A stretch of 16,675 nucleotides of DNA, from assembly GCA_017469605.1 (NCBI GenBank), contig JAFUGB010000155.1, positions 1-16,675 on the forward strand. Reading direction: 5' to 3'. Positions within the stretch are counted from its first letter, which is position 1. The number at the start of each line of letters is the position of its first letter. Positions 1 through 7,061 of the stretch are shown here, one piece after another. This DNA is from Clostridia bacterium. GTDB lineage: Bacteria > Bacillota > Clostridia > Christensenellales > Aristaeellaceae. The position numbers and the translations under genes were made by a program. Below the pieces are notes generated by a model, which saw nothing but the letters and a program-made list of their open reading frames with translations, was not told the origin of the DNA and did not search any database.

Positions 1-1
1 G

Positions 2-1474
2 ATCGTGTTTGAAAACAATGCCGCCGGGTACATGCAAATGCCCCACACATGGCTCGGCGGGCCGCGGTGCTATGCGGAACAGTACTTAAAGCATGGCCTG
101 GTGTACGTTACCTGTGGCTGCCGGGGGAGGGAAAGCAGGAACGCCCAGGGAGAACTGGTTGGGAAAGCGCCGATTTCCTTGATTGATTTAAAAACTGCCT
201 TACGCTTTCTGCGGCACAACCAAACCGTCCTGCCCGGGGATTTTGACAGGATCATTTCCGTAGGCTGGAGCGCCGGCGGGGCCATGAGCGCGCTGCTTGG
301 CGTGACAGGCGACAATCACCGCTATCTTCCGTACCTTGAAAGGAACGGCGCCTTCATGGATGAAAGCGACGCCGTGTTTGCCGCGCAGGTCTATTGCCCG
401 GTCACCGATTTGGAGCACGCGGATTTTGCCTATGAATGGATGTTCAGGGCGGATCATGAAAACCAGGCTTCCCATGCCGGCCCGGCCGGAACGATGAATC
501 CCTTTGAACGCGCGCTTTCCGCCAAGCTGTCCAGCCAATACCCGGCATACATCAACAGCCTGAACCTGCGGCATCCTTTGACGGATGAACCGCTGACGCT
601 TGCGCCGGACGGAAGAAGCGGATCCTTTTTCCGGTTTTTCATGCAGCAAATCGATGCCTCCGCAACGCATTTTCTGTCGCATTTGACGGGCTGTTCGCCG
701 GAGGACTATCTCTCAGGCAATTATGAATATGAAGCGGAAGCGCCGCAGCAGGGCGTCATGCATCACGCCGGGCCCGGCGTCCATATGGAAAACGCGCAGG
801 AAAACGAACCGCAAGGCTTGGGCGAGCTTTTGCTGCGCCCGCCCAAGGGCGTTCCGTATCAGAAAAAAAGCCCGCGCATGATAACCCTGCACGGAGCAGA
901 CAAGCGATCCTGGCTTTCCTGGAACGGGAAAACCGCGCATATCTCTTCTTTGGATGATTATATCCTGCGGCACTGCAGGCGGATCAAGGGCTGCCCGGCG
1001 TTTGACAAGCTGTCCATGGACAGCGCGGAAAACCACGCTTTCGGTACGAGCCAGCAATCCTACGCTCATTTTAATCCAAGCCTTGTTCCGCTTATCATGG
1101 AATTGCAGGAGCGCTTTCCCGATGAAGCAGCCCGATACGGCAAGGATTATGCCGCCGAAAGCGATCCACAAATGAAAAATCGCGTGTTTTTGCTGAATCC
1201 CATGAACTTTATCGGCACAAAGGAAAGCAGTACGCAGGCCAAATTCTACCGGATCCGTGTCGGCGCAAAGGACTCGGATACATCGTTCAGTATCTCCATG
1301 GCGTTGGCGCTGAAGCTGGAAAACGTTGGTTATCCGGTGGACTATTCCCTGATATGGGATCAGCCGCATTGTGAAGCGGATATACCGGGAGGAATCCTGG
1401 CCTGGATCGACGATATTTGTTCGTGGCACGGACATAAGAAAGAAAGCGGGGCGTTTTCATGCCAATCGGTGTAA
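2..1474 (+). CDS. Subtype-B-tannase-like alpha/beta hydrolase (5' end outside window)
   Basis: The reading frame is open to the left edge, so the N-terminus is missing; 489 residues are visible from the GTG at position 5 (numbering used here). The serine hydrolase nucleophile elbow GWSAGG puts the catalytic Ser at residue 89. A segment CPVTDLEHADFAYEW (about 131-145) and a C-terminal KDSDTSF...QPHCEAD block (Asp423, Asp425, His455) match my recollection of subtype B bacterial tannases. In the Lactiplantibacillus plantarum enzyme the triad is Ser163-Asp419-His451; the Asp-to-His spacing of 32 is the same here. The family hydrolyses gallate and related aromatic esters, so a tannase or feruloyl-esterase-like role is plausible; the substrate is not proven. 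The Ser-to-Asp distance (334) is about 78 residues longer than in that enzyme, suggesting an enlarged lid or insertion. No signal peptide can be judged. The last 16 bp overlap the next gene. Confidence 0.85.
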   Translation: MVFENNAAGYMQMPHTWLGGPRCYAEQYLKHGLVYVTCGCRGRESRNAQGELVGKAPISLIDLKTALRFLRHNQTVLPGDFDRIISVGWSAGGAMSALLGVTGDNHRYLPYLERNGAFMDESDAVFAAQVYCPVTDLEHADFAYEWMFRADHENQASHAGPAGTMNPFERALSAKLSSQYPAYINSLNLRHPLTDEPLTLAPDGRSGSFFRFFMQQIDASATHFLSHLTGCSPEDYLSGNYEYEAEAPQQGVMHHAGPGVHMENAQENEPQGLGELLLRPPKGVPYQKKSPRMITLHGADKRSWLSWNGKTAHISSLDDYILRHCRRIKGCPAFDKLSMDSAENHAFGTSQQSYAHFNPSLVPLIMELQERFPDEAARYGKDYAAESDPQMKNRVFLLNPMNFIGTKESSTQAKFYRIRVGAKDSDTSFSISMALALKLENVGYPVDYSLIWDQPHCEADIPGGILAWIDDICSWHGHKKESGAFSCQSV

Positions 1475-2169
1475 TTTGCAATGTACTGGCGGTCGCAATC
1501 GGAGGATTCATCGGTTCCAAATGCGGCGGGAAGCTCTCCCAGGAAATAAAGGATAAGCTGAATTTGATTTTTGGCATCTGTTCCATGGGGATCGGCATCA
1601 GCTCCATCATCCTGATGCAAAATATGCCGGCCGTTGTGCTGGCTCTGATTTTGGGCACCATCGTCGGCGTGGTCACGCATTTGGGACGGCGCATCGAAAA
1701 CGGCGGCAAAAAGCTGGCGAAGCTGATTCCCGGCCAGGGCGCTGCGGACAACGCCTTGCTGGTCACAACCATCGTTTTATTTTGCGCCAGCGGCACGGGC
1801 ATTTACGGTTCCATTGTTTCCGGCATGAACGGGGATCACAGCATCCTGCTGGCCAAGTCCATCCTGGATGTTTTCACGGCGATGATTTTTGCCTGCTCTT
1901 TGGGCCTGGTAACCAGCTTGGTCGCCGTTCCGCAGTTTGTGATATTCATGCTCCTGTTCCTGTGCGCCAAATTGATTTTCCCGCTGACAACGCCGTCCAT
2001 GGTCAACGATTTTAAAGCCTGCGGCGGGCTGATCATGCTGGCGACGGGCTTCCGCATTGCCAAAATCAAGGATTTCCCCATTGCCGATATGATCCCCGCC
2101 ATGATCCTTGTATGGCCGATCAGCTGGGCGTTTTCTTCATTTATTATGCCGCTGCTTTCATTTCCGTGA
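1459..2169 (+). CDS. DUF554 family integral membrane protein
   Basis: A 236-residue, highly hydrophobic protein with about six to seven membrane segments. The N-terminus MPIGVICNVLAVAIGG, the following FIGSKCGGKLSQEIKDKL and the later LGTIVGVVTHLGRRIE-type loop are typical of DUF554 (the YdfK/YqgA group), whose length is usually 220-240 residues, so it appears full length. The family's function is unknown; transport has been proposed. The ATG lies inside the end of the hydrolase gene (16-bp overlap) with only a weak purine-rich stretch (AGAAAGCGGGG) upstream, suggesting translational coupling to the hydrolase. Whether it handles a product of that enzyme is only an inference from this overlap. 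Confidence 0.9.
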   Translation: MPIGVICNVLAVAIGGFIGSKCGGKLSQEIKDKLNLIFGICSMGIGISSIILMQNMPAVVLALILGTIVGVVTHLGRRIENGGKKLAKLIPGQGAADNALLVTTIVLFCASGTGIYGSIVSGMNGDHSILLAKSILDVFTAMIFACSLGLVTSLVAVPQFVIFMLLFLCAKLIFPLTTPSMVNDFKACGGLIMLATGFRIAKIKDFPIADMIPAMILVWPISWAFSSFIMPLLSFP

Positions 2170-2405
2170 TAGCGTCTTTCTTTGGCGACTTTCATTCAAA
2201 GATGAAGCCCGGAAGCTGCCGGTTCCTCGGAGACAGCTGAATATCAAAGCGACCCAGCCCGGCCTCCCGATTGAAACGGACGGGGATTGAGGACAGCGCA
2301 CAGGCCGATCATCAATCTGCGCCGGCATGCGGCGCATCCTTTCCTGCCCCTCCAGGCAATCGCAAATCAAATGAAGGGTCTGGCCGTCATTGGCTGGCCG
2401 CCTTT
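2170..2405. other. Intergenic space between convergent genes
   Basis: This 236-bp gap separates the stop codons of the DUF554 gene and the PHP phosphatase gene. It contains one clear perfect hairpin (TGCGCCG / CGGCGCA at 2318-2324 and 2330-2336, loop GCATG) and a weaker one near 2214-2239. Neither is followed by a U-run on either strand, so no textbook terminator is assigned. Short ORFs crossing it show no recognisable protein. Confidence 0.5.
2318..2336. repeat. Inverted repeat (7-bp stem) between convergent genes
   Basis: TGCGCCG-GCATG-CGGCGCA is a perfect 7-bp GC-rich stem with a 5-nt loop. It sits 149 bp past the DUF554 stop and 70 bp past the phosphatase stop. It may act as an mRNA 3'-end stabiliser or factor-dependent terminator for one or both genes, but lacks a U-tract. 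Confidence 0.5.
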
Positions 2406-3233
2406 TTACCGCAGGGGCACCTCCTCAAAAAGCGCGCCTTCCCCGCCGCTGAGCCGATAATACGCGGAAAAGCCCGCCGCCTGCATATAATCGACCGCCT
2501 CGTCAAAATATGCCGCGATCTGATCCGCTTGGTGGCAATCGGAACCCACGATCACCTGTCCGCCCATTTCGCGCCAGCGCTTCAGCGTCCACGGCTCCGG
2601 ATAGGGATAGGGCTGGCCGGCCCGCACCATACCGCCAGTATTCACCTCCAGCATGCTTCCCGCCGATCGGATAATCTCCAGCGTTTCGGTTACCGTTTTC
2701 CGGTAGGCCGCTGATTCGGTGTCCACTTTTACGCGCAGGCGCTTGAGGAAAACATCAAAATGTCCTACGATCTGCGGACGCACCGCCAGTGCCATCGCGC
2801 CCAGGCCGCGCAGGTAAGCGTGGGCCAGGGCGTCCGCGCTGCCGCCGAATTCCTCCTGGACCAGCCGCTCCACCAGCGGCACCTTCCCCTCCACCTGCGA
2901 CAGCCCCGCAGCAGAGGGCAGCACGTGCAGCGTGCCGATCACATATTCAAAGCCGCTGCAGTCAGAGGCGGAGTACATGTCCTTTTCCACCCCGCAGTAC
3001 AGCTTGATCCGGTCGCCATAGCACGCTTTCAGCCGCCTGAATTCACGCAGGTATTCCTGCTCGCCCGGCACGGACATGGAGGCAAGCCCGCCAAAGCACA
3101 GCCGGCAATGGGGGGAAAAGCCCAAAGAGATAAAGCTGTGCTCCAGCGCGGACAGCACCATATCTTCCATCGTGCTGTGCGCGTCGCAAAACTGGGTATG
3201 GGTATGGCAATTTGACAAAATCTTCATCCGCAT
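2406..3233 (-). CDS. PHP-domain phosphatase, histidinol-phosphatase (HisJ)-like
   Basis: A 275-residue PHP-superfamily metal-dependent phosphoesterase. Metal-ligand motifs are all visible in order: CHTHT (His10, His12), FCDAH (His19), FSPHC (His42), GVEKD (Glu83), GTLHVL (His103), GHFDVF (His158, Asp160), and GSDCH (Asp232, His234). This is the layout of HisJ-type histidinol-phosphate phosphatases with a trinuclear metal centre, and the length fits. No other his genes are present; it is the last gene of a sugar ABC transporter operon, 24 bp after the upstream permease stop. The substrate may therefore be another small phosphate ester (inference). Two in-frame ATGs occur: 3233 and 3227. The AAAAGAG purine tract abuts the first and is 6 nt from the second, so translation from 3227 (MKILSNCHTHT) is more likely. 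Cytosolic. Confidence 0.88.
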   Translation of the reverse strand: MRMKILSNCHTHTQFCDAHSTMEDMVLSALEHSFISLGFSPHCRLCFGGLASMSVPGEQEYLREFRRLKACYGDRIKLYCGVEKDMYSASDCSGFEYVIGTLHVLPSAAGLSQVEGKVPLVERLVQEEFGGSADALAHAYLRGLGAMALAVRPQIVGHFDVFLKRLRVKVDTESAAYRKTVTETLEIIRSAGSMLEVNTGGMVRAGQPYPYPEPWTLKRWREMGGQVIVGSDCHQADQIAAYFDEAVDYMQAAGFSAYYRLSGGEGALFEEVPLR

Positions 3234-3257
3234 CTCTTTTCTGTACCGGCATCAGGC

Positions 3258-4157
3258 TTATTCCTTGATACCGCCGATCATAACGCCCTTCACAAAGAAC
3301 TTTTGCAGAAATGGGTAAAAAACCACCACCGGCAGGGTGGACAGGACAATGGAAACATACTTGATTCTGTTCTGGTTGGCCAGGTACTGCATCATCTCAT
3401 CGCCCTGGGACGATACATCCCAGGTGCCCGTTACATCCTCCAGCAGGTTGCGCAGATATACCTGCAGCGGCCACTTTTTTCGATTGGCCAAGTACAAAAG
3501 CGCTTCCAGGTAGCTGTTCCAATACTGCACCACAGCATACAGCGATATGATGGCGATGATTGTGGTTGACAGCGGCAGCACGATCAGGACAAACTGCTGC
3601 AACTCGTTCGCGCCGTCAATATAGGCGGCCTCGTAAAGCGATTCCGGTATGTTATTGCGCACAAACACGCGCACCAGGATGGCGTTCCAGATGCTCAGCG
3701 TGCCGGAAAGGATGAATGCCCACATGGAATCATACAACCCCAGCTTGGTAATCCAGATGAAGGTGGGGATCATACCGCCCGAAAAAATCATGCACACCAT
3801 GGCAAAGCGCTGCAAAAAAGCATTAAACCATGTGTTTTTGCGCGAAAGCGCGTAGCCGAAGGTAACGGTTAAAAACACGCTGATCGCCGTTGCCAGCAGG
3901 GTATATACCACTGAGTTTTTGACGGCGTTGATCAAATTGGCATCGCCCAGCGCCGTTTTGTACGAGTTGACGGATAACCCCTTGGGCAGCAGCCATACGC
4001 TGTTTGACATCACGGCGGAATCGCTGCTAAAGGACATGCTGAGCACATACACCAGGGGATACAGGCAAATCAGGGTGAACACGATCACCAGGATATAGGA
4101 GACTGCCTGCAGCACCCTGTCTGACCGGGTATCCCGTATCGCTTTATGGGAAGACAT
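3258..4157 (-). CDS. Carbohydrate ABC transporter permease, LplC/YtcP type (CUT1)
   Basis: A 299-residue inner-membrane permease with six predicted membrane spans. The signature EAA loop is EAAYIDGANELQQFVLIVLPL (about 176-196), the site that docks the ATPase. The segment MIFSGGMIPTFIWITKLGLYDSMWAFIL (about 123-150) and the C-terminal end FVKGVMIGGIKE are typical of the LplC/YtcP branch, which pairs with LplB/YteP permeases and long LplA/YtcQ binding proteins. Start ATG at 4157 has a good AGGAGG site 8-9 nt upstream. It follows the LplB-like gene after 17 bp. The B. subtilis YteP-YtcP-YtcQ system takes up pectin (rhamnogalacturonan) oligosaccharides, but the branch has diverse substrates, so none is assigned here. 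Confidence 0.92.
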   Translation of the reverse strand: MSSHKAIRDTRSDRVLQAVSYILVIVFTLICLYPLVYVLSMSFSSDSAVMSNSVWLLPKGLSVNSYKTALGDANLINAVKNSVVYTLLATAISVFLTVTFGYALSRKNTWFNAFLQRFAMVCMIFSGGMIPTFIWITKLGLYDSMWAFILSGTLSIWNAILVRVFVRNNIPESLYEAAYIDGANELQQFVLIVLPLSTTIIAIISLYAVVQYWNSYLEALLYLANRKKWPLQVYLRNLLEDVTGTWDVSSQGDEMMQYLANQNRIKYVSIVLSTLPVVVFYPFLQKFFVKGVMIGGIKE

Positions 4158-4174
4158 CCTGTGTAACCTCCTGC

Positions 4175-5080
4175 TTAGAAAACGCCCACCTCTGTGGTTT
4201 TTTTGCTGATATAGTTGGCTGTTACCAGCAGCAGAATATTGACGACCGAGTTAAACAGGCCAATGGCCGTGGCATATCCATATTCCCCCTGGGTGATGCC
4301 GGTCCGGTACACGAAGGTGGAAATCACATCCATCGTTTCATAGGTGGCGGCATTGTACATCAGCAATACCTTTGTGGCCCCCAGATTCATCATCTTTCCG
4401 ATATTCATGATCAGCACCGTAATGATCACCGGTTTTACCGACGGCAGTGTAATGTGCAGCATTTGCTTAAACCGGTCGCAGCCGTCAATCATGGCCGCTT
4501 CATACAGGGTGGGATCCACCGCGGTGATCGCGCCCATGTATATAATAGAGCCCCACCCCGCGCCTGACCATACGCTGGAAGCCACATACAGCGGCCTGAT
4601 CCATACGTTGGAATTGAAAAAATCAACCTTGCTTCCGCCCAGCGCCGCAATGGCTGTGTTTACAACGCCCGTGGTGGTATCAAACATTCGGGTCATGATG
4701 CCCACAAGCACCACAACCGATACAAAGTGCGGAAAATACGTGGCGCTTTGGCAGAACTTTTTTAGCCTTTGATTTTTGAATTCATTCAGAAACAGCGCCA
4801 GCAAAATGGAAAAAAGCATGCCGGAAAACAACACCAGCGCATTTAATACCAGCGTGTTGCGCACCACCCTGGTAAAATAAATGCTGTGAAAGAATTTTGT
4901 AAACCATTTCAGGCCCACCCATTTATTCTGAAATATGCTTTTTCTAAAGGAAAAGTTTTGAAACGCGACAATGATCCCGGCCATGGGCACGCAGTTGAAA
5001 ATCAACAGATAAAGAAAACCGGGCAAGGCAATCAGCCCCACATACCGATCCCGCTTTACCTTTGCCCTAAAATTGCGCAT
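4175..5080 (-). CDS. Carbohydrate ABC transporter permease, LplB/YteP type (CUT1)
   Basis: Partner permease of the following gene, with six membrane spans. Its EAA loop reads EAAMIDGCDRFKQMLHITLP (about 194-213). N-terminal text DRYVGLIALPGFLYLLIFNCVPMAG and FSFRKSIFQNKWVGLKWF is characteristic of LplB-type proteins. The frame extends up to a GTG at 5107, but I place the start at the ATG at 5080 (301 residues): a GAGGTG Shine-Dalgarno sits 7 nt before this ATG, inside the longer frame, and the family usually starts close to this basic MRNFRAKVKRD segment. The gene lies 81 bp after the binding-protein stop, with an 11-bp hairpin in between. It forms the heterodimeric membrane channel with the LplC-like permease; no ATPase gene is nearby. 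Confidence 0.92.
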   Translation of the reverse strand: MRNFRAKVKRDRYVGLIALPGFLYLLIFNCVPMAGIIVAFQNFSFRKSIFQNKWVGLKWFTKFFHSIYFTRVVRNTLVLNALVLFSGMLFSILLALFLNEFKNQRLKKFCQSATYFPHFVSVVVLVGIMTRMFDTTTGVVNTAIAALGGSKVDFFNSNVWIRPLYVASSVWSGAGWGSIIYMGAITAVDPTLYEAAMIDGCDRFKQMLHITLPSVKPVIITVLIMNIGKMMNLGATKVLLMYNAATYETMDVISTFVYRTGITQGEYGYATAIGLFNSVVNILLLVTANYISKKTTEVGVF

Positions 5081-5119
5081 ATTTTTCACCTCGTTTTTCA
5101 CTTCCACGCCGCAGGAAAT

Positions 5120-5154
5120 GGGGGCTGCCGCCCCAGAGACGAACGGCAGCCCCC
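5120..5154 (-). promoter_or_regulatory. Intercistronic hairpin between binding-protein and permease genes
   Basis: GGGGGCTGCCG (5120-5130) and CGGCAGCCCCC (5144-5154) form a perfect 11-bp GC-rich stem with a 13-nt loop, 7 bp after the binding-protein stop. There is no U-run, so it is not a strong intrinsic terminator. It most likely protects the upstream binding-protein mRNA from 3' decay or causes partial attenuation, raising binding protein over permease as in malE-malF of enterics. The second operon carries a comparable hairpin at the same place. Confidence 0.75.
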
Positions 5155-5161
5155 GCCGGAA

Positions 5162-6775
5162 TCAGTTGGACAAATAGCGGTCGTAAGCGCTCTGCACAAT
5201 CGCTACCACCTTTTCAATACCCATTTTCTGTACGTTTTCCTTGTACGCGGCCCAATTGGCCAAAGGCTCTTCGCCCATGATAAACCGCGTCAGGCTTTCC
5301 TGGACGTAGGTTTTAATATCCATGTACAGGCTGTTGTATTCTTCCATTTCATCCTGGGTATAGAACATAAACGGCAGCGTTTCAAACGCGGCGTCTTGCC
5401 AATCCAGATAGGCATTCAGCGATTCTTCCGTAAAGGGTTCGTTGATGCCGCAATCGATCAGCTGCTGGATCAGGCCGTATTCGATATTATAGTCCTTGAT
5501 CTGGGGCATGCGGATATGTACACCGCCGCCCACAGTACGCCAGTTGCCCGTTTTATCCACGTACCACGCCTGAAGCGTTTCATCGTTGAGCATGGGCATG
5601 CCGTTTTCATCGTAATACCAGTTATCCCCGTACACGCCGGCCAGCTGGCAAGCGATACCAAAGTCAGAGAAGAACACGAAATCCAGGAATTCCAAAGCCG
5701 TCTTGGCGTTCTCCGTGTCCGTAATACCCACAACGCCGCCAAAGGGCGCGCGCATGCCGATACCGCGCTTGGCTTCCGGGCCATACAGCCACGGCACAGG
5801 TGCAAAATGCCCCTCCGGGAAGCCGTTTTCCGCCAATAGTTTATTGGTAGAGATGCGGTTGGCGTCCTTCTGGTACCAAACCGCCCCGGCCTTGCCGCTG
5901 GCGGCCAGCGCCTGGCGGTCAGCGTTGAAGCCAAACAGGCCCTCGCTGTACCATTTGTTCATTTCCGTTACAAACTCCAGCGCGGCATCGGTAATAGGCT
6001 CAAACACGATCCGGTCGTTTTCATCGGGATAGAAATAGTCCGAGGAGCTGTCCATCTGCTCAAAGTGCAGGCCATAGGAGCCCGCAAACACATAGGGAGA
6101 GCACCAGGTGGTCCAGTCGCGCACCAGCATGGGGATCATATCGGGATCGTAGTCCTTATAGGCCAGCAGCAGCGCGTGCATTTCATCAATTGTAGTGGGG
6201 CAGCCAATGCCCAGCTTGTCCGCGATGTCCTTGCGATACCAGATGATATTATCGCCGCCGTTCTGCAGCTTGCGGAATTCATCCTCCCGATTGTTGTAGG
6301 TGGAGCAGGGCAGCAGGTAAATGCCGCCGTCATAATAGGTAAGGGAGCGGCGGATATCGGGCCGGGATTCGTTGAAGAAGCGGCTGATGTTTGGCAGGTC
6401 GTCCAGATAATCGTTAATGTTTACAAACATTTCATCCTCAATCAGCTTGCTGGCCAGCGACAGGTCCAGCGATCCGCCCAGGGAAACCACGTCCGGCAGG
6501 TTGATGCCCGCCGCCAGCCTTGTCTGCATGACGGTTACGTAATCCGTGCTGAAGGAATCCCATTCAATGGTCACGCCGGTCATTTCCTCATACCGTTTGA
6601 ACAGCGGCATGATATCTGAAAAGCTGCCGGATGAAGCATAGGTTTCCATGGACAGCAGACGCACTGTTTTCCCCCGCAGATCCGGCACGCCTTCTATGGC
6701 TTCACCCCGCGCAGCCACGCTGGCAAAGCCAAGCAGCATGGTAAGTACAAGCAGCAACGATATGCTCTTTTTCAC
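5162..6775 (-). CDS. Extracellular solute-binding protein, LplA/YtcQ-like
   Basis: A 537-residue family-1-type sugar-binding protein, the long form that pairs with LplB/LplC permeases. A Sec signal peptide is clear: basic MKKS, hydrophobic core LLLVLTMLLGFASV, and a small-residue cleavage region (VAA at 20-22 or GEA at 24-26). There is no lipobox cysteine, which is unusual for a Gram-positive binding protein, so the protein may be secreted or anchored another way. The mature region shows typical text such as LFKRYEEMTGVTIEWD, NLPDVVSLGG and WYRKDIADKLGI. The start is GTG at 6775, with GGAGGT (6783-6788, minus strand) 7 nt upstream. It is the first gene of the operon, transcribed from a near-perfect promoter about 150 bp upstream. 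It would capture the sugar outside the membrane and deliver it to the two permeases. Confidence 0.92.
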   Translation of the reverse strand: MKKSISLLLVLTMLLGFASVAARGEAIEGVPDLRGKTVRLLSMETYASSGSFSDIMPLFKRYEEMTGVTIEWDSFSTDYVTVMQTRLAAGINLPDVVSLGGSLDLSLASKLIEDEMFVNINDYLDDLPNISRFFNESRPDIRRSLTYYDGGIYLLPCSTYNNREDEFRKLQNGGDNIIWYRKDIADKLGIGCPTTIDEMHALLLAYKDYDPDMIPMLVRDWTTWCSPYVFAGSYGLHFEQMDSSSDYFYPDENDRIVFEPITDAALEFVTEMNKWYSEGLFGFNADRQALAASGKAGAVWYQKDANRISTNKLLAENGFPEGHFAPVPWLYGPEAKRGIGMRAPFGGVVGITDTENAKTALEFLDFVFFSDFGIACQLAGVYGDNWYYDENGMPMLNDETLQAWYVDKTGNWRTVGGGVHIRMPQIKDYNIEYGLIQQLIDCGINEPFTEESLNAYLDWQDAAFETLPFMFYTQDEMEEYNSLYMDIKTYVQESLTRFIMGEEPLANWAAYKENVQKMGIEKVVAIVQSAYDRYLSN

Positions 6776-6922
6776 AAAATGTACCTCCTGTTCTTTTTTG
6801 TCCCTGTGGATAGATGGATACGGTAGAAAAGCCGCTGCCCTCCTTTCAAACGTTCGGTTATATCAGGCATCCAGTGCCTGCATTTTTTGCACGCTGTATA
6901 CTTTTTTCTTGCTTTCCATCCC

Positions 6923-6951
6923 ATTATATCTATGCTTAATATAATTGTCAA
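6923..6951 (-). promoter_or_regulatory. Perfect-consensus sigma-A promoter for the lpl-type operon
   Basis: Read on the minus strand this is TTGACA (6946-6951), a 17-bp spacer, then TATAAT (6923-6928). Both hexamers match consensus exactly. The predicted start point near 6916 gives a leader of about 140 nt before the GTG at 6775. A promoter this strong implies control by a repressor, most simply the divergently encoded GntR-type protein. Confidence 0.85.
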
Positions 6952-6974
6952 TAATAAATTATATATTTTATTAG

Positions 6975-6988
6975 TTAATTATAATTAA
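6975..6988. promoter_or_regulatory. 14-bp perfect palindrome, candidate operator of the GntR-type regulator
   Basis: TTAATTATAATTAA is a perfect palindrome between the two divergent promoters, 14 bp upstream of the regulator's -35 box and 24 bp upstream of the operon's -35 box. A second AT-rich imperfect palindrome (AATAAA...TTTATT) lies just beside it at about 6953-6972. In such AT-rich DNA palindromes arise easily and the region may simply be an UP element, so the operator call is tentative. Confidence 0.35.
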
Positions 6989-7001
6989 TAGAAGAAAACT
7001 G

Positions 7002-7030
7002 TAGACTTTTTCCGGCCGCTATGTTATATT
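7002..7030 (+). promoter_or_regulatory. Promoter of the GntR-type regulator gene (extended -10)
   Basis: TAGACT (7002-7007), 17-bp spacer, TATATT (7025-7030), with a TG one base before the -10, giving an extended -10 element. The predicted start lies near 7037, about 25 nt before the ATG at 7062. Confidence 0.65.
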
Positions 7031-7061
7031 TTTTGTAGATTGATATTAAAGGAGTTTGCCC

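Noticed and set aside
2158..2370. 70-codon minus-strand frame after the phosphatase gene
   Set aside because: It has no supporting start site, overlaps the end of the DUF554 gene and shows no protein-like pattern.
4886..5839. 317-codon open frame on the plus strand
   Set aside because: Antisense to the LplB-like permease and the binding protein, crossing the intergenic hairpin; no recognisable domain.
6843..6856. Possible catabolite (cre) site TTTCAAACGTTCGG
   Set aside because: Only the central AA-n-CG-n-T core fits the cre consensus; the outer bases do not.
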